DNA of 52,035 nucleotides, from contig SSFA01000014.1 in NCBI GenBank assembly GCA_008015155.1, positions 1 to 52,035 on the forward strand, given 5' to 3'. The notes beneath the pieces were generated by a model. That model made no database searches and was not told where the DNA came from. It was given only the letters and a program-made list of their open reading frames with translations. The DNA is from Thiothrix sp. GTDB taxonomy: Bacteria > Pseudomonadota > Gammaproteobacteria > Thiotrichales > Thiotrichaceae. Shown one piece after another: positions 1 through 10,845 of this stretch; position 1 is the first letter of the stretch, and each line of letters begins with the position of its first letter. The position numbers and the translations under genes were made by a program.

Positions 1-13
1 ATCCGGATAGCAA

Positions 14-42
14 TTGTGTCTCGATAGTGTTGGCTTTATAAT
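14..42 (+). promoter_or_regulatory. sigma-70-type promoter of the porin gene
   Basis: A TTGTGT -35-like hexamer (14-19) and a perfect TATAAT -10 (37-42) are separated by 17 bases. They lie about 43 bases upstream of the porin ATG at 85. This is seen directly; activity is inferred. Confidence 0.6.
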
Positions 43-84
43 ACAGTTCGCTGCGTTTATGCAACGGTGGAATGGGAAATTACT

Positions 85-1038
85 ATGAAATTGAAAAATC
101 TGACAATCGCCATCGCAATGGCAAGTTTAGCTGCGACTTCTTTCGCTGCTCAAGCTGAAGATGGTACTTCTTTCTATGGCTCTGTACGTGTTGGTATCAA
201 TAACACTGATAATGGTGTTACTTCTACTACACAATTCCAAAACTGGTATTCACGTATGGGCTTTAAAGCTGAAACTGAAGTCGCTGACGGCTTAAAAGGT
301 TTCGGTCATTATGAATTCGGTGTGGATACAGATTCAGCTGATAACAATTGCACAGTTAGCTCAAGTGGGACTTGTAGTGGTGGCGGTGCTTTAAGTACTC
401 GTAAAGCTTATGTTGGTTTGAAAGGTGGTTTCGGTCGCGTACGTATCGGTCAAGATTATCACACTTTCTATAACAGTGTTATCGCTCCAATGGATTTAGC
501 TTGGGACGGTGCTGCTGCAGGTGCTTCTGCCTTAGGTACTTACACTGGTCGTACTGGTGAAGCCTTAACTTATGACACGACAGTGGGTCAAGTTGGCTTA
601 GGTGCTACCATGTATCAAGGTGATGACACTTATAACGATGGTTATGAAATCGGTGCTAGCTTCGATGCAGGCCCTGTGAAAGTGGGTGTTGCTTACAAAG
701 ATGCAGACTTTAGTGGTACTGCTGAAGACACCAGCAAAGCCTATGGCGTTGCTTTAGGTGGTAAAATGGGTCCTGCAGAATACGGTTTCGCTTATACTGA
801 CCGTGACAATACAGGTAACTCTATTGACTTACACGTTGGCTATGCAGGCGCTTACTTAGCTTATGGCCAAGCTGATTTAGATGCTGGTCCAAAACCAACT
901 GGCATTACTGTTGGCTACACGCTGCCAATCGGCAAGAAAACTTCTGCTTGGTTCGAAGCTCAACAAACTGATGATGATTTGGGCACAGCTACTAGCGAAG
1001 TTACCCAGTTAAAAGCTGCTCTGAAATACGACTTCTAA
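85..1038 (+). CDS. Gram-negative general porin (16-stranded type)
   Basis: Outer-membrane trimeric porin for passive diffusion of small hydrophilic solutes. I start it at the ATG at 85 because the peptide from there opens with a classic signal sequence (MKLKNLTIAIAMASLAATSF, cleavage likely after AQA near residue 24). The in-frame GTG at 67 would only add six residues before it. The mature chain of about 293 residues is rich in alternating aromatic and Gly strands, contains RKAYVGLKGGFGRVRIGQ, a typical porin strand and turn, and ends with a C-terminal Phe (LKYDF), the outer-membrane insertion signal. Asp/Glu content is high and acidic loops are visible. It stands alone, with a promoter upstream and a terminator right after. 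Selectivity cannot be read from the sequence. Confidence 0.9.
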   Translation: MKLKNLTIAIAMASLAATSFAAQAEDGTSFYGSVRVGINNTDNGVTSTTQFQNWYSRMGFKAETEVADGLKGFGHYEFGVDTDSADNNCTVSSSGTCSGGGALSTRKAYVGLKGGFGRVRIGQDYHTFYNSVIAPMDLAWDGAAAGASALGTYTGRTGEALTYDTTVGQVGLGATMYQGDDTYNDGYEIGASFDAGPVKVGVAYKDADFSGTAEDTSKAYGVALGGKMGPAEYGFAYTDRDNTGNSIDLHVGYAGAYLAYGQADLDAGPKPTGITVGYTLPIGKKTSAWFEAQQTDDDLGTATSEVTQLKAALKYDF

Positions 1039-1061
1039 TTTAAAGTTAGTAGTAGAGTTAT

Positions 1062-1092
1062 AAAAAAGGATGCTTAAAGCATCCTTTTTTTA
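1062..1092 (+). terminator. Rho-independent terminator after the porin
   Basis: GGATGC and GCATCC arms separated by a short TTAAA-type loop are flanked by an A-run on the left and a T-run on the right. It lies 24 bases after the porin stop. With A and T tracts on both sides it can also end the leftward metZ transcript, whose stop is at 1110. Confidence 0.85.
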
Positions 1093-1109
1093 TGCGCACT
1101 TAGTAGGTT

Positions 1110-2291
1110 TTAACTTGCTGAGCCGAGTTTTAGATCGCGTTGAATATCAGTCAGTGATTCTAAACCCACTGATACACGAATCAAACCCTCATCAATTCCA
1201 ACAGCAGCACGCTGTTCAGCTGTGAGGCGACTATGGGTGGTGGTAGCTGGATGTGTAATCGTGCTACGAGTATCCCCCAAGTTAGCTGTTATAGAAAGTA
1301 TTTTGGTATGGTCAATCACACGCCAAGCTGCTTCGCGTCCACCTTTGACTACAAAAGAGACGACTCCCCCAAAATCAGTTTGTTGTTTTTTTGCCAACTC
1401 ATACTGAGGATGGCTAGGTAGACCCGGATAATAAACGCGCTCAATGCTAGGTTGCTCACTCAACCATTGCGCTAAAGCTAAAGCTTGTTGGCAATGTGCC
1501 TGCATTCTAATTTTTAAGGTTTCTAAACCCTTTAGAAAAATCCAAGCATTGAACGGACTCATGGCTACACCGCCAGAGCGTAATACACCGAACACCTCTT
1601 TACCCACACGCTCAGCATCACCCACTACAGCCCCACCTAAAGCGCGTCCTTGACCGTCTAAATATTTGGTAGCGGAGTGCACAACAAGATCAGCACCTAA
1701 CTCCAAAGGGCGCTGTAAAGCGGGTGTACAAAAGCAATTATCAATCACTAATAAGCTATTATTGCGATGGGCTAGTTCAGCAAGTGCCTGAATATCAACA
1801 ATTTCCGTCAAAGGATTCGATGGTGTTTCTGCAAACAGTAAGCGCGTATTAGCTTGCAGAGCCTGCTCCCAAGCACTTAGATCCGTGAGTGAGACAAAGC
1901 TCACTTGTATACCAAATTTTTGAATATAATTCTGCAGCAGTACCGTTGTCGTGCCAAATACTGAATTGGAGCAGACTAAATGATCGCCTGTTTTCAAAAA
2001 AGCTAGCATAACTGCTAAGACTGCGGACATACCTGACGAAGTGGCTACACAACTCTCGCCCCCTTCCAAAGCGGCTAAGCGCTCCTGAAAGTAACGCACG
2101 GTTGGGTTAGTCATGCGCGCATAGATATTTCCTGGCTCAGTGCCACCAAACCGTGCGGCAGCCTCTGCTGCACTAGCGAACACAAAACTTGAGGTAGGAA
2201 AAATCGCCTCAGCATGTTCGCCTTCAGCAGTGCGCTGATGACCTGCACGCACAGCTAAGGTCTCAAACTCCCAATCATCAACTTCATACAT
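1110..2291 (-). CDS. metZ: O-succinylhomoserine sulfhydrylase
   Basis: PLP enzyme of the Cys/Met-metabolism family that makes homocysteine directly from O-succinylhomoserine and sulfide. The 393-residue length is usual. The PLP lysine is K209 in the [11 protein letters not shown] motif, and ETPSNP (about 155-160) and the N-terminal TLAVRAG are family marks. The [18 protein letters not shown] stretch and the order purF then metZ, as in Pseudomonas, favour MetZ over cystathionine gamma-synthase or MetB. It is the last gene of the leftward cluster but sits behind a structured leader with a terminator about 20 bases before its ATG, so it is probably regulated separately. Substrate (succinyl versus acetyl homoserine) is inferred from family and context. 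Confidence 0.88.
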   Translation of the reverse strand: MYEVDDWEFETLAVRAGHQRTAEGEHAEAIFPTSSFVFASAAEAAARFGGTEPGNIYARMTNPTVRYFQERLAALEGGESCVATSSGMSAVLAVMLAFLKTGDHLVCSNSVFGTTTVLLQNYIQKFGIQVSFVSLTDLSAWEQALQANTRLLFAETPSNPLTEIVDIQALAELAHRNNSLLVIDNCFCTPALQRPLELGADLVVHSATKYLDGQGRALGGAVVGDAERVGKEVFGVLRSGGVAMSPFNAWIFLKGLETLKIRMQAHCQQALALAQWLSEQPSIERVYYPGLPSHPQYELAKKQQTDFGGVVSFVVKGGREAAWRVIDHTKILSITANLGDTRSTITHPATTTHSRLTAEQRAAVGIDEGLIRVSVGLESLTDIQRDLKLGSAS

Positions 2292-2309
2292 TTTCTTAAA
2301 TCCCTAAAT

Positions 2310-2336
2310 AAAAAAGCCGGGATGAGTTCCCGGCTT
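2310..2336 (-). terminator. Rho-independent terminator in the metZ leader
   Basis: On the minus strand a 9-bp stem (AAGCCGGGA with TCCCGGCTT) closes a five-base ACTCA loop and is followed by a T-run. It lies 154 bases past the L,D-transpeptidase stop and about 20 bases before the metZ start. It can either end the purF-ldt transcript or act as an attenuator for metZ. Confidence 0.85.
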
Positions 2337-2343
2337 ATAATTT

Positions 2344-2419
2344 GAACCCATCAATCCTATTAGGATTGACTCATTCGTGGCTGCTTAGCAATAAATAATA
2401 GAGCAGATGATACATCTGC
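2344..2419 (-). promoter_or_regulatory. structured leader region upstream of metZ
   Basis: Two hairpins precede the terminator on the minus strand: GCAGATG/CATCTGC with a three-base loop (2403-2419), and a 9-bp near-perfect palindrome TCAATCCTA-TAGGATTGA (2351-2369). The GATGGGTTC segment (complement of 2344-2352) can pair with GAACTCATC across the terminator loop, one pair being G-U, so an alternative fold is possible. I do not recognise it as a named SAM or SAH riboswitch class. Confidence 0.4.
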
Positions 2420-2490
2420 GGCCTGAGCACACAAAAAGTTACGCCATAGGTCTATAGATTGCACATTAGCCAACACAGTTAAGTCTCCAG

Positions 2491-3177
2491 TTATTTACGC
2501 TCAGCGATGAATACTAAAGTATCTTCGCGAACCCGATCATATAAATCAACCACATCCTGATTACGCATCCGAATACAACCATGCGAGGCAGGCGCACCTA
2601 AGCGCCCCTCTTCATCCGTACCATGAATATAAATAAAGCGTTGATAGGAGTCGACAGCACCACCTTTATTTAAACCTGGCTCTAGACCATCTAGCCACAT
2701 AACACGTGTGGTGACATTGTCTTCACCACTGCGCGCACCGGGGGCTGTCAGAATTTTAGCAATGCGCCCTGTGTTTTGCCGCGCTTTAAACACTGTACCT
2801 AAAGGCGCGTCATCACCGATTTTGCGAGCTAAACGATGAGCACCTAGTGGCGTCTGATTACTCCCCTTTTGACTGCCTAGTCCGGCTTCAGCCGTGGAGA
2901 TGATCCAACGATTCGTCACCTGACCATTTTCAATGAGCAAAAGTCTCTGATTGCTGGCATCCACCAAAATGACTTGTTCTGTTGAATAAGTTGGAAACCG
3001 CTGACGCAAATCCTGTAGTAGACCGCTAATGTTTCCATCCTGAGCTTGAGCTTGATTAAAGGCAGGTGGATCATAAGTCTGGTTATCTGCGCTCACTGAT
3101 AAACTGAATAGGCTAATCGCTATCGCGCAGGTCAATGGCAGCATCCCGCAGTGCTGTTTTTTGTTTTTGTTGGTCAT
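2491..3177 (-). CDS. periplasmic L,D-transpeptidase (YkuD domain)
   Basis: Predicted cell-wall enzyme that cuts the third-to-fourth residue bond of peptidoglycan stem peptides and makes 3-3 cross-links, or anchors a protein. A signal peptide covers about residues 12-30 ([19 protein letters not shown]). The YkuD domain runs about 67-226 and ends in [10 protein letters not shown]...SHGCIRM with H186, H199 and catalytic C201. At 228 residues it is a minimal single-domain type. The start region overlaps the 3' end of purF by up to 65 bases. A start at the internal ATG (3144) would still give a full signal peptide and 32 bases of overlap. It follows purF in the same operon direction. The family assignment is firm; the exact cell-wall role is not visible. 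Confidence 0.88.
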   Translation of the reverse strand: MTNKNKKQHCGMLPLTCAIAISLFSLSVSADNQTYDPPAFNQAQAQDGNISGLLQDLRQRFPTYSTEQVILVDASNQRLLLIENGQVTNRWIISTAEAGLGSQKGSNQTPLGAHRLARKIGDDAPLGTVFKARQNTGRIAKILTAPGARSGEDNVTTRVMWLDGLEPGLNKGGAVDSYQRFIYIHGTDEEGRLGAPASHGCIRMRNQDVVDLYDRVREDTLVFIAERK

Positions 3178-4618
3178 TACGTTGTGCCTCTAATTCGACA
3201 AAATAATCTGCTGTTTCACCAGTCACATAGTGGCCTGTAAACACGGAGCAGTCAAAATTCCGCAACCGCGGATTTCCTTTCTGAATAGATGCCACCAAAT
3301 CTTCCAGCGGCAAATAAAATAAACGATCTACCCCAATCGCCTTAGCAACCTCTTCTTCGGTACGCTCGTGCGCGATCAATTCTTTCGCCGCTGGCATATC
3401 GATACCATAAATATTCGGATAGCGAATAGGTGGCGAAGCTGAGGCGAAATAGACTTTCTTAGCTCCTGAATCGCGCGCCATTTGCACTATTTCTTCCGAA
3501 GTAGTACCCCGCACAATCGAGTCATCCACTAAGAGTACATTTTTGTCTTTAAACTCTACATGCAAGGGATTTAATTTCTGCCTAACCGATTTTTTCCTTA
3601 ATTTTTGCCCTGGCATAATGAAAGTACGGCCAATATACCGATTTTTCATCAACCCCTCACGATAAGGAACGCCCAAGGTGTAAGCCATTTCTAAAGCAGA
3701 GGTTCGACTAGTGTCTGGAATGGGCATAATCACATCAATATCATGGTCTGGCCATACACGCTGGATATGCTCGGCTAGTTTATGCCCCATGCGCATGCGC
3801 GTCTTATGTACGAAGACATTATCAATAATGGAATCCGGCCGGGCAAAATAGACATACTCAAAAATACAGGTATTGTATTGCGGATTATCACTGCATTGTT
3901 GTGTGAAAACTTTACCATCATGTGTAATAAAAATTGCCTCACCTGGCTCAATGTCACGTACTAAGCGATAACCTTGCGCATCTAAAGCCACACTCTCAGA
4001 GGCCAGCATGTATTCGTTGCCATGCGCTGTCTCACGAATGCCATAAACAAGTGGGCGAATACCATTCGGATCACGGAAACCGACTAAACCATCACGGGTT
4101 AGCATCGCTACTACAGCATAAGCACCTTTACAGCGCCGATGCACGCCAGCCACTGCTGCAAACACATCTTCAGGACGGACATGATAAGCATCCTGTTTCA
4201 ACAGCTCTTGCGCGAAGACATTCAAGAGGATTTCAGAATCGGAATTAGTATTGATCTGCCGCCGATCCTGCATATACAAATCTTTGCGTAACTCGACCGC
4301 GTTAGTGAGATTACCGTTATGCGCTAAAGAAATTCCGTAAGGGCTATTCACATAAAAGGGCTGCGCCTCAGCTGAAGATGAAGAGCCCGCAGTGGGATAG
4401 CGCACATGCCCAATACCCATCGTTCCAACAAGGCTACGCATATGCTGTTCAAGGAAAACTTCCTTAACTAGGCCATTGTCACGTCTAAGATAGAGTTTAC
4501 GCCCATCACTGGTAACGATACCGGCTGCATCTTGACCTCGGTGCTGTAAGACAGTTAGGCCATCATAGAGCGATTGATTCACTGGCTCTTGGCTAACAAT
4601 CCCGATAATTCCACACAT
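3113..4618 (-). CDS. purF: amidophosphoribosyltransferase
   Basis: First committed step of purine synthesis: PRPP plus glutamine gives 5-phosphoribosylamine. I choose the ATG at 4618 because this class-II glutamine amidotransferase needs Cys directly after the initiator Met (MCGIIGIV), which becomes the N-terminal nucleophile. The longer frame to 4633 would bury it. The Ntn-hydrolase domain fills about residues 2-230 ([15 protein letters not shown]). The phosphoribosyltransferase domain carries the PRPP loop [14 protein letters not shown] near residue 365. The 501-residue length matches E. coli PurF (505). It lies downstream of cvpA with a 106-base gap, the standard cvpA-purF pair. Confidence 0.97.
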   Translation of the reverse strand: MCGIIGIVSQEPVNQSLYDGLTVLQHRGQDAAGIVTSDGRKLYLRRDNGLVKEVFLEQHMRSLVGTMGIGHVRYPTAGSSSSAEAQPFYVNSPYGISLAHNGNLTNAVELRKDLYMQDRRQINTNSDSEILLNVFAQELLKQDAYHVRPEDVFAAVAGVHRRCKGAYAVVAMLTRDGLVGFRDPNGIRPLVYGIRETAHGNEYMLASESVALDAQGYRLVRDIEPGEAIFITHDGKVFTQQCSDNPQYNTCIFEYVYFARPDSIIDNVFVHKTRMRMGHKLAEHIQRVWPDHDIDVIMPIPDTSRTSALEMAYTLGVPYREGLMKNRYIGRTFIMPGQKLRKKSVRQKLNPLHVEFKDKNVLLVDDSIVRGTTSEEIVQMARDSGAKKVYFASASPPIRYPNIYGIDMPAAKELIAHERTEEEVAKAIGVDRLFYLPLEDLVASIQKGNPRLRNFDCSVFTGHYVTGETADYFVELEAQRNDQQKQKTALRDAAIDLRDSD

Positions 4619-4724
4619 ACGCAGTTGACCCAACTACAGAAACAAAACGGCATTTTACGCTTCTGGCTAAGAAAAGCCATGCACAGCGGTATACTGCTAT
4701 GAAATCCAGTCAAGAGAGCTGAAA

Positions 4725-5282
4725 TTATTGAGTTGGCTCAGGTTCAGAGGGTACAGAGTGAGCAGGTAAATGATTAGCAGCCCCTTTTTCTAAGAAGTTA
4801 GACACATCAGCTGGAATATAGTTTTTTAGTTTAACAGCTGCTAGCTCGAAAGAGGGTAATAAGCGCGAATCTTTCCACCAAGCATTCGCTGGTAAACTGG
4901 TTAAACCCAACAAAACCACTGACAGGGTTACTAATAAAGCGCCACGGAAAGCGCCAAATAAACCACCAAAAAAGCGGTCGACGCCACCTAAACCGATAGC
5001 AGAAATGGCTGCATTGAAGAGATAATTAATAATCGCTCCTGCTACCAACACCCCGAAGAAGATAATGGCGAAAGCGATACCTAAGCGCACGACTTCACTT
5101 TGGACAGCAAAAGGTAATTGCGCGGCTAAAGGACGCACATAGAGGAAGGCAAACGCGGCCGCTGCTATCCAAGTAGCTAACGACACCGCCTCACGCACGA
5201 AGCCACGTATTAAGCCAATCAATGCAGATACCACAATTAATAGGATAATACCTAAATCTACAAGATCAGCAGAAGGTTGCAT
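4725..5282 (-). CDS. cvpA: CvpA family inner-membrane protein
   Basis: Homologue of the E. coli colicin V production protein, an inner-membrane protein linked to envelope homeostasis. Four hydrophobic segments are visible, about residues 8-26, 33-52, 65-90 and 105-128. The N-terminal LGIILLIVVSALIGLIRGFVREAV pattern (shown in pieces: GLIRGFVREAVSL) is the family signature. The C-terminal 40 residues are polar and Pro/Glu-rich. Length 185 is slightly longer than E. coli CvpA (162). It sits between the SPOR protein gene (21-base gap) and purF, exactly as in many gammaproteobacteria. Confidence 0.93.
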   Translation of the reverse strand: MQPSADLVDLGIILLIVVSALIGLIRGFVREAVSLATWIAAAAFAFLYVRPLAAQLPFAVQSEVVRLGIAFAIIFFGVLVAGAIINYLFNAAISAIGLGGVDRFFGGLFGAFRGALLVTLSVVLLGLTSLPANAWWKDSRLLPSFELAAVKLKNYIPADVSNFLEKGAANHLPAHSVPSEPEPTQ

Positions 5283-5303
5283 ACGTGGCTCGGCCTTTAC
5301 AAA

Positions 5304-6569
5304 TTAGTTTTTAGTCACAAAACTATTTTGCACATATTGGTTTTGTGCATAGCGAGCTTTCATTCTAGCTTGTACAGCTGCTGCATCACCTTTACCCGGA
5401 TAAGTACCAACACGCACCCGATAAACTGTTTTGCCATCAACTTTCGCACTGGCTACAAAGACAGGATAGCCTTCACCACTCATAGTCGTTTTAATCTCAT
5501 CTGCTTTGCCTTTGTCTGAAGTAGCGAGCACTTGAATGACATAACCACTAGCATTAGCACTGGCTGCAGTGACAGTAGGAACAGGTTTTTCAGCAGACCG
5601 AGAAGTCGTCGTAGCCCGCTCAACAGTAGCAGGACGGCCAGTAGCATTAGCTGTATTGCGGGGTTGTGAGGCCGGCGCTGGCACAGGACGCTCATTGACT
5701 AAGCGTGGATTTTCAGGTTTCAAATCATTTGAAGCTACGACTGGACGATCTTTGGTACTGGCATTAGCCGACGTAGTATTAGCCGGCTTTGTCGTACTGG
5801 AGCTAGCACCCCCAGACGCAACTACTTTGGCAGTTTCATTGCCACTAGCCGCTTTAGTAGATTCACTACTTGCTGCCTTGCCGGCATTATTACCGCCAGC
5901 TACGGTCGCATTAGCACCCATACTACCTACACCAGGTTGCTTTTGACCATTTTCAACCACTTCACGCACTTCACCTTTTTGTGGGTCACGCACTTGGAAG
6001 CCCGTAGTATCATTTTGCACTTGGCTAGTCATGCCTTGAACCGCTTGCTTACCTGCCTCAACTGCACCCGCGACAGCTCCAGTAGCAGCGGCTAATGCTC
6101 CTGCACCAGCAGATTGCTCTGTGCCCGCATTTGTGCCTGCTTGAGCAGCCGTTGAATTAGGATCAGCGATCGGCATACTGGCATTAGGGTCTTGGGTGCC
6201 CAACACACCTTGCGCCTGTTGCTGAGCTGCAGGATCAGTCGCTGCTAACGTACCACCTGTAGCGTTGGTACTGCTAGCACCTGCGTTGGTAGAACCAATG
6301 GCATATTCTTGATTAGCCCCTGCTTGCGCTGCTGGATCAGTGGTACCGGAACTAGCAGTAGCTAAATTACCTTCACCATTCTGTGCATTTTCTTCCTTAA
6401 CCCCCGGGAAGCCTAGGATAGGCGTAGATTCCTGAGTTTGCTCAGCGATCAGATCCTTCTGTTCAGCTGGCCGGTTTTTACCTTTTAGCAACCACGCTAA
6501 TAATAGAGCGGCAATCAGTACTAATACGACTGCACCAATCATGCGTTTGGTTGTTGACTTGTTGTCCAT
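5304..6569 (-). CDS. SPOR-domain membrane protein, DedD-like
   Basis: Probable cell-division-site or septal peptidoglycan-binding protein. Residues 1-9 are polar and cytoplasmic, 10-28 form one membrane segment (MIGAVVLVLIAALLLAWLL), about 60-335 are a long low-complexity periplasmic linker dominated by Ala, Thr, Ser, Gly and Asn, and about 340-418 form the SPOR domain (SGYVIQVLATSDKGKADEIK...YRVRVGTYPGKGDA). SPOR domains bind denuded glycan strands at the septum. At 421 residues it is nearly twice the size of E. coli DedD because of the linker. Position between folC and cvpA is the dedD locus, so I call it DedD-like without forcing the symbol. Confidence 0.88.
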   Translation of the reverse strand: MDNKSTTKRMIGAVVLVLIAALLLAWLLKGKNRPAEQKDLIAEQTQESTPILGFPGVKEENAQNGEGNLATASSGTTDPAAQAGANQEYAIGSTNAGASSTNATGGTLAATDPAAQQQAQGVLGTQDPNASMPIADPNSTAAQAGTNAGTEQSAGAGALAAATGAVAGAVEAGKQAVQGMTSQVQNDTTGFQVRDPQKGEVREVVENGQKQPGVGSMGANATVAGGNNAGKAASSESTKAASGNETAKVVASGGASSSTTKPANTTSANASTKDRPVVASNDLKPENPRLVNERPVPAPASQPRNTANATGRPATVERATTTSRSAEKPVPTVTAASANASGYVIQVLATSDKGKADEIKTTMSGEGYPVFVASAKVDGKTVYRVRVGTYPGKGDAAAVQARMKARYAQNQYVQNSFVTKN

Positions 6570-6628
6570 TGTCCCGATACTCCTTAATTAATACACTCAA
6601 ATGCGCCGAGGGTTTGCGCTCGCAGCAC

Positions 6629-7927
6629 TTAAAAAATACCGTCTAACGCTTGGGATACTACCAGAAATGATCCGAAAATCACCACTCTATCTATAGACGC
6701 AGTCTGCACAGTTACGGTTTTCCAAGCATGATGAATATCAGAATAAACTTGAAAATTATCCAACTTAGCAGAGATAAACGCTGATTCAAGGGTGGAGATA
6801 GGAGCAGCTCTAGGCGAATCTAGCGGAAATATATGCCACTCGTCTACTTTGTCTTGCAAAGGCTGAATGACACCAGCGATATCCTTATCAGCTAATATAG
6901 AAAAGATCACATAGGTTTTTCCAGCGATTGGAGTATTTTCCAGCCAGTTTGCTAAATTTTCAGCCGCATGAGGGTTATGCGCGACATCAATCCAAACATC
7001 AGGTTGGCTTTGTAACTTTTGTAACCTGCCCGTCAGTGAGGCCTTACTGATACCTTGTTGTAGAGCAACAGAATTGACCAAAGGTAAGCGCTGAGTTAAA
7101 CACTGTAATGCAACTACTGCACAAGCCACATTATTTAACTGAACTTGGCCTTGCAAACTAGGGAATGGCAACTGCGTCCAACTAGCCGTTAGCCCTCGAT
7201 CCTGCGCTTGTAAATGGATGGAAAAATCTCCAGCTGTGGCCTGCTCTACAACAAAATCCTCCCCTAGTTGCAACAGTTGAGCGCCCTTTTCTTGAGCGAC
7301 CTGCCGAATACTAGAGGGTGGATTAGGATCACCGCAGACTAAAGGCTTACCCGCTCTAGCAATACCTGCTTTTTCGCGGCCGATTAATTCGCGGTTATGC
7401 CCCAGCCATTCTACATGATCAATCCCAATCGCTGTGATAATCGCCACATCTGCATCCCAGACATTTGTGGCATCCAAACGACCACCCAAGCCTACTTCAA
7501 GCACAGCGACATCAACCTTAGTCTGTGCAAAAATCCATAATGCAGCTAAGGTACCAAATTCAAAATAAGTAAGCGAAACCTGCTCTCGGGCTGCTTCAAT
7601 TGCAGTAAAGGTTTGGACTAATAGATCATCTTCAACCGGTAGCTTATCAAGGGTAATGCGTTCGTTATAACGCAAAATATGCGGTGAGGTATAAGAACCT
7701 ACTCGATAGCCAGCCGCCTGCAAAATGCTGGTCAAAAGCGCGACCGTGGACCCCTTGCCATTAGTACCCGCGACAGTAATCACTGGAAACTCTGGCTTTA
7801 ATAGCTGCAATCGCTCTGCTACCTTGGCCACCCGTTCTAAGCCCAGATCAATTGCGGAAACATGCAAAGTTTCTTGCCAAGCTAGCCAATCTGCTAAACC
7901 TTGACCCAGCGGGGCTTGTTTATTCAC
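6629..7927 (-). CDS. folC: bifunctional folylpolyglutamate/dihydrofolate synthase
   Basis: Mur-ligase-fold enzyme adding glutamate to dihydropteroate and then to reduced folates. The ATP loop [12 protein letters not shown] spans about residues 50-61; [13 protein letters not shown] and DVAHNPHAA are further ligase motifs in the central and C-terminal domains. Length 432 is normal. The start is a GTG at 7927 that overlaps the accD stop by four bases (GTGA), which suggests translational coupling and fixes the start well. Part of the accD-folC-dedD-cvpA-purF string. Confidence 0.96.
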   Translation of the reverse strand: MNKQAPLGQGLADWLAWQETLHVSAIDLGLERVAKVAERLQLLKPEFPVITVAGTNGKGSTVALLTSILQAAGYRVGSYTSPHILRYNERITLDKLPVEDDLLVQTFTAIEAAREQVSLTYFEFGTLAALWIFAQTKVDVAVLEVGLGGRLDATNVWDADVAIITAIGIDHVEWLGHNRELIGREKAGIARAGKPLVCGDPNPPSSIRQVAQEKGAQLLQLGEDFVVEQATAGDFSIHLQAQDRGLTASWTQLPFPSLQGQVQLNNVACAVVALQCLTQRLPLVNSVALQQGISKASLTGRLQKLQSQPDVWIDVAHNPHAAENLANWLENTPIAGKTYVIFSILADKDIAGVIQPLQDKVDEWHIFPLDSPRAAPISTLESAFISAKLDNFQVYSDIHHAWKTVTVQTASIDRVVIFGSFLVVSQALDGIF

Positions 7928-8811
7928 GCTGGTACAGGCTGTGGGTTAGGATTAGGGCGATGTTGCAAAATAGCGAGTAAATCAGCAATCGTTTCACGCA
8001 GCTTATTCCGATGCACAATCAGATCAATCGCGCCTTTTTGCAATAAAAACTCACTCCGCTGAAAGCCATCGGGTAAAGTTTCACGCACGGTTTGCTCAAT
8101 GACACGTGGCCCAGCAAACCCAACCAAGGCTTTCGGTTCAGCAATATGGATATCACCCAACATAGCAAAACTAGCCGAAACGCCACCCATAGTCGGATCA
8201 GTTAACACTGAAATAAAGGGTAAACCTTTATCACTTAACTTAGTTAAAACGGCACTGGTTTTAGCCATTTGCATTAACGAGAATAAAGCCTCTTGCATGC
8301 GCGCACCGCCACTGGCTGAAAAGCAGACAAAAGCTGTTTTTGCCTCCATGGCAGCTTGAGCACCACGCACAAAACGCTCGCCAACTACTGACCCCATCGA
8401 GCCACCCATATAGCGGAAATCAAAAGCCGCCGCCACCACAGGTATTCCACAGACGCTACCCTTCATAACAATCAAAGCGTCTTTTTCGTCAGTTTCTTTT
8501 TGCGCTGCTACGATACGGTCCTTGTATTTTTTAGTATCACGGAATTTAAGCATGTCAGTAGGGCCAACAGAGGCACCGATCTCTTCACGCCCTTCTTTAT
8601 CTAAGAAGATATCCAAACGCTTGCGTCCATAGATACGCATATGAAATTCACATTTGGGGCAAACTTCATTATTCCGCTCTAATTCGGCCTTATATAGTAC
8701 TGACTGGCATTCGGGACACTGACGCCACAGTCCTTCTGGAATGGATTTTTTTTCTGCTGACCCGGACTCAGTGCGAATCCGTGAAGGCAGCAATTTTTCA
8801 AACCAACTCAT
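7924..8811 (-). CDS. accD: acetyl-CoA carboxylase carboxyltransferase subunit beta
   Basis: Beta subunit of the carboxyltransferase that moves the carboxyl group from biotin to acetyl-CoA, giving malonyl-CoA for fatty-acid synthesis. An N-terminal four-Cys zinc finger is complete (C32, C35, C51, C54). The crotonase-like domain follows with [19 protein letters not shown] and [12 protein letters not shown]. Length 295 is typical. The partner accA is not in the window. It lies 19 bases after trpA and overlaps folC. Confidence 0.97.
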   Translation of the reverse strand: MSWFEKLLPSRIRTESGSAEKKSIPEGLWRQCPECQSVLYKAELERNNEVCPKCEFHMRIYGRKRLDIFLDKEGREEIGASVGPTDMLKFRDTKKYKDRIVAAQKETDEKDALIVMKGSVCGIPVVAAAFDFRYMGGSMGSVVGERFVRGAQAAMEAKTAFVCFSASGGARMQEALFSLMQMAKTSAVLTKLSDKGLPFISVLTDPTMGGVSASFAMLGDIHIAEPKALVGFAGPRVIEQTVRETLPDGFQRSEFLLQKGAIDLIVHRNKLRETIADLLAILQHRPNPNPQPVPA

Positions 8812-8830
8812 TGTTTCCTTTACCTTCTAT

Positions 8831-9634
8831 TCAAGCATCTAAGGCGCTACGCATAGATGCTAACAAGCCACTAATATTTTTTATAATCGTTGTATGATCT
8901 TCAGGCGTAGCTTCCACTTGTTTAATCAAGGCACTACCGACTACAACTGCATCAGCTACTTGACCCACCGCTGCTGCCGTAGCTGCATCTTTAATCCCAA
9001 AGCCTACGCCTAAAGGTAAGTCCGTGTATTCGCGCATTTTAGCTAAACGCGCTGCAACTTCTGCGGTATCTAAAGTATTCGCCCCTGTTACACCTTTCAG
9101 AGAAACATAATACACAAAACCGCTAGCGGCTTCGGCAATCGCTTGCATCCGGTGAGCAGGCGTAGTGGGAGCCACTAAGAAAATGGGGTCTAGGCCATGG
9201 GCTTTAAACAGCGGTAAAACCTCTTTACCTTCTTCTGGAGGCAAATCCACCGTTAATACACCATCGACGCCTGCAGCTTGGGCTGCTTGGGCAAAAGCTT
9301 CATAGCCCATAATTTCAATCGGATTCAGATAACCCATTAAGACAACAGGAGTGGTTTGATTGGTTTGGCGAAAGGTTTGCACCATCGCCAAGATATCAGT
9401 CAAACTGGTGTTATGTACTAAAGATCGCTCATGGGCTAACTGGATGGTTGGCCCATCAGCCATCGGATCAGAAAACGGTACGCCCAATTCGATGATACTC
9501 GCTCCCGCTTCCACCATTTGATGCATCAAGGGCACTGTAATACTAGGATGAGGGTCACCGGCTGTCACATAAGGAATTAAGGCTTTCTTGCCCTGTGCTT
9601 TGAGTGCTTGGAAACAGGCTTCAATCCGGCTCAT
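8831..9634 (-). CDS. trpA: tryptophan synthase alpha subunit
   Basis: Splits indole-3-glycerol phosphate into indole and glyceraldehyde 3-phosphate and passes indole to TrpB. TIM barrel of 267 residues with catalytic E49 ([11 protein letters not shown]) and D60 (PMADGPTIQ), and the phosphate-binding GVGFGIKDA loop. The ATG overlaps the trpB stop by four bases (ATGA), the usual coupling for the two subunits of one complex. Confidence 0.97.
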   Translation of the reverse strand: MSRIEACFQALKAQGKKALIPYVTAGDPHPSITVPLMHQMVEAGASIIELGVPFSDPMADGPTIQLAHERSLVHNTSLTDILAMVQTFRQTNQTTPVVLMGYLNPIEIMGYEAFAQAAQAAGVDGVLTVDLPPEEGKEVLPLFKAHGLDPIFLVAPTTPAHRMQAIAEAASGFVYYVSLKGVTGANTLDTAEVAARLAKMREYTDLPLGVGFGIKDAATAAAVGQVADAVVVGSALIKQVEATPEDHTTIIKNISGLLASMRSALDA

Positions 9635-10845
9635 AGTGTAATCCCCTCTAAGCGTGCAATCGTATTAATGTCCTTATCGCCGCGCCCTGATAAGCACATG
9701 ATAATACTCTGATCTTTAGCCATTTTCGGTGCTAGCTCCATCACATAAGCCATCGCATGGCTACTTTCGAGGGCAGGAATAATGCCTTCTTTGCGCGTTA
9801 AGGTATGGAAACCCTCCATCGCCTGCGCATCAGTGACGGCTACATATTGAGCACGACCTAAATCTTTTAACCAAGAATGCTCAGGCCCCACGCCTGGATA
9901 ATCTAAGCCTGCTGAAATTGAATGGGTTTCAATAATCTGCCCATTATCATCTTCCATTAAATAGGTACGATTTCCATGTAAGACGCCAGATTTGCCTGCG
10001 GTTAGAGGGGCTGCATGTTTGCCCGTTGAAATGCCCGAGCCAGCGGCTTCTACACCATAAATGGCTACTGACTCATCCGCTAAGAAAGGATGGAACAAAC
10101 CAATCGCATTGGAACCACCGCCCACGCAAGCCACTAGCGCATCTGGTAAGCGTCCATCCTGCTCTAAAATTTGTTGGCGGGCTTCGCGTCCGATCACTGA
10201 TTGAAAATCGCGAACCATTGCAGGATAAGGATGTGGCCCTGCCACTGTGCCAATAATATAGAAGGTATTATCAACATTCGTGACCCAATCGCGCATCGCT
10301 TCATTTAAAGCATCTTTTAGAGTTTTAGAGCCAGAATGCACCGGCACAACCGTAGCTCCCAAGAGCTTCATCCGGAATACGTTCGGTGCTTGGCGTTTTA
10401 CATCTTCCGCACCCATGTATACCACACACTCTAAACCTAAACGTGCGGCAATCGTGGCTGAAGCCACCCCATGCTGCCCCGCACCTGTTTCTGCAATAAT
10501 CCGGGTTTTACCCATATGCTTGGCGAGGATCGCTTGGCCAATGGTATTATTGATCTTATGAGCACCGGTGTGATTTAAGTCTTCACGCTTTAGAAAAATC
10601 TTCGCGCCGCCTAATTCACGCGTCAAGCGCTCGGCAAAGTACAAAGGGCTTGGACGCCCCACATAATGCTTTAGATCTCGATCAAACTCAGCTTGAAAAG
10701 CTGGATCAGCTTTCAAAGAGCTATAAGCTTGTTCTAATTGATAAATCGGCTCCATCAGCGTTTCTGCAATGAAACGTCCGCCGTAAGCGCCAAAATGCCC
10801 TGTTGCGTCCGGCAGGGCGTTCCAGTTAAATTCGCTGAACTTCAC
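9631..10845 (-). CDS. trpB: tryptophan synthase beta subunit
   Basis: PLP subunit that condenses indole with serine to tryptophan. Catalytic lysine K97 lies in [10 protein letters not shown], and the phosphate-binding GGGSNAIG loop is intact. Length 404 is standard for the TrpB1 type that pairs with TrpA. It follows trpF with a 105-base gap that contains no clear hairpin, so trpF, trpB and trpA may be one transcript. trpE, trpG, trpD and trpC are not here, so the pathway is split, as in Pseudomonas. Confidence 0.97.
   Translation of the reverse strand: MKFSEFNWNALPDATGHFGAYGGRFIAETLMEPIYQLEQAYSSLKADPAFQAEFDRDLKHYVGRPSPLYFAERLTRELGGAKIFLKREDLNHTGAHKINNTIGQAILAKHMGKTRIIAETGAGQHGVASATIAARLGLECVVYMGAEDVKRQAPNVFRMKLLGATVVPVHSGSKTLKDALNEAMRDWVTNVDNTFYIIGTVAGPHPYPAMVRDFQSVIGREARQQILEQDGRLPDALVACVGGGSNAIGLFHPFLADESVAIYGVEAAGSGISTGKHAAPLTAGKSGVLHGNRTYLMEDDNGQIIETHSISAGLDYPGVGPEHSWLKDLGRAQYVAVTDAQAMEGFHTLTRKEGIIPALESSHAMAYVMELAPKMAKDQSIIMCLSGRGDKDINTIARLEGITL

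Noticed and set aside
3934..4248. Rightward 104-residue frame inside purF
   Set aside because: Fully antisense to the conserved purF coding region; no promoter or ribosome site.
5569..5946. Rightward 125-residue frame inside the SPOR protein gene
   Set aside because: Its composition mirrors the low-complexity Ala/Thr linker read on the other strand.
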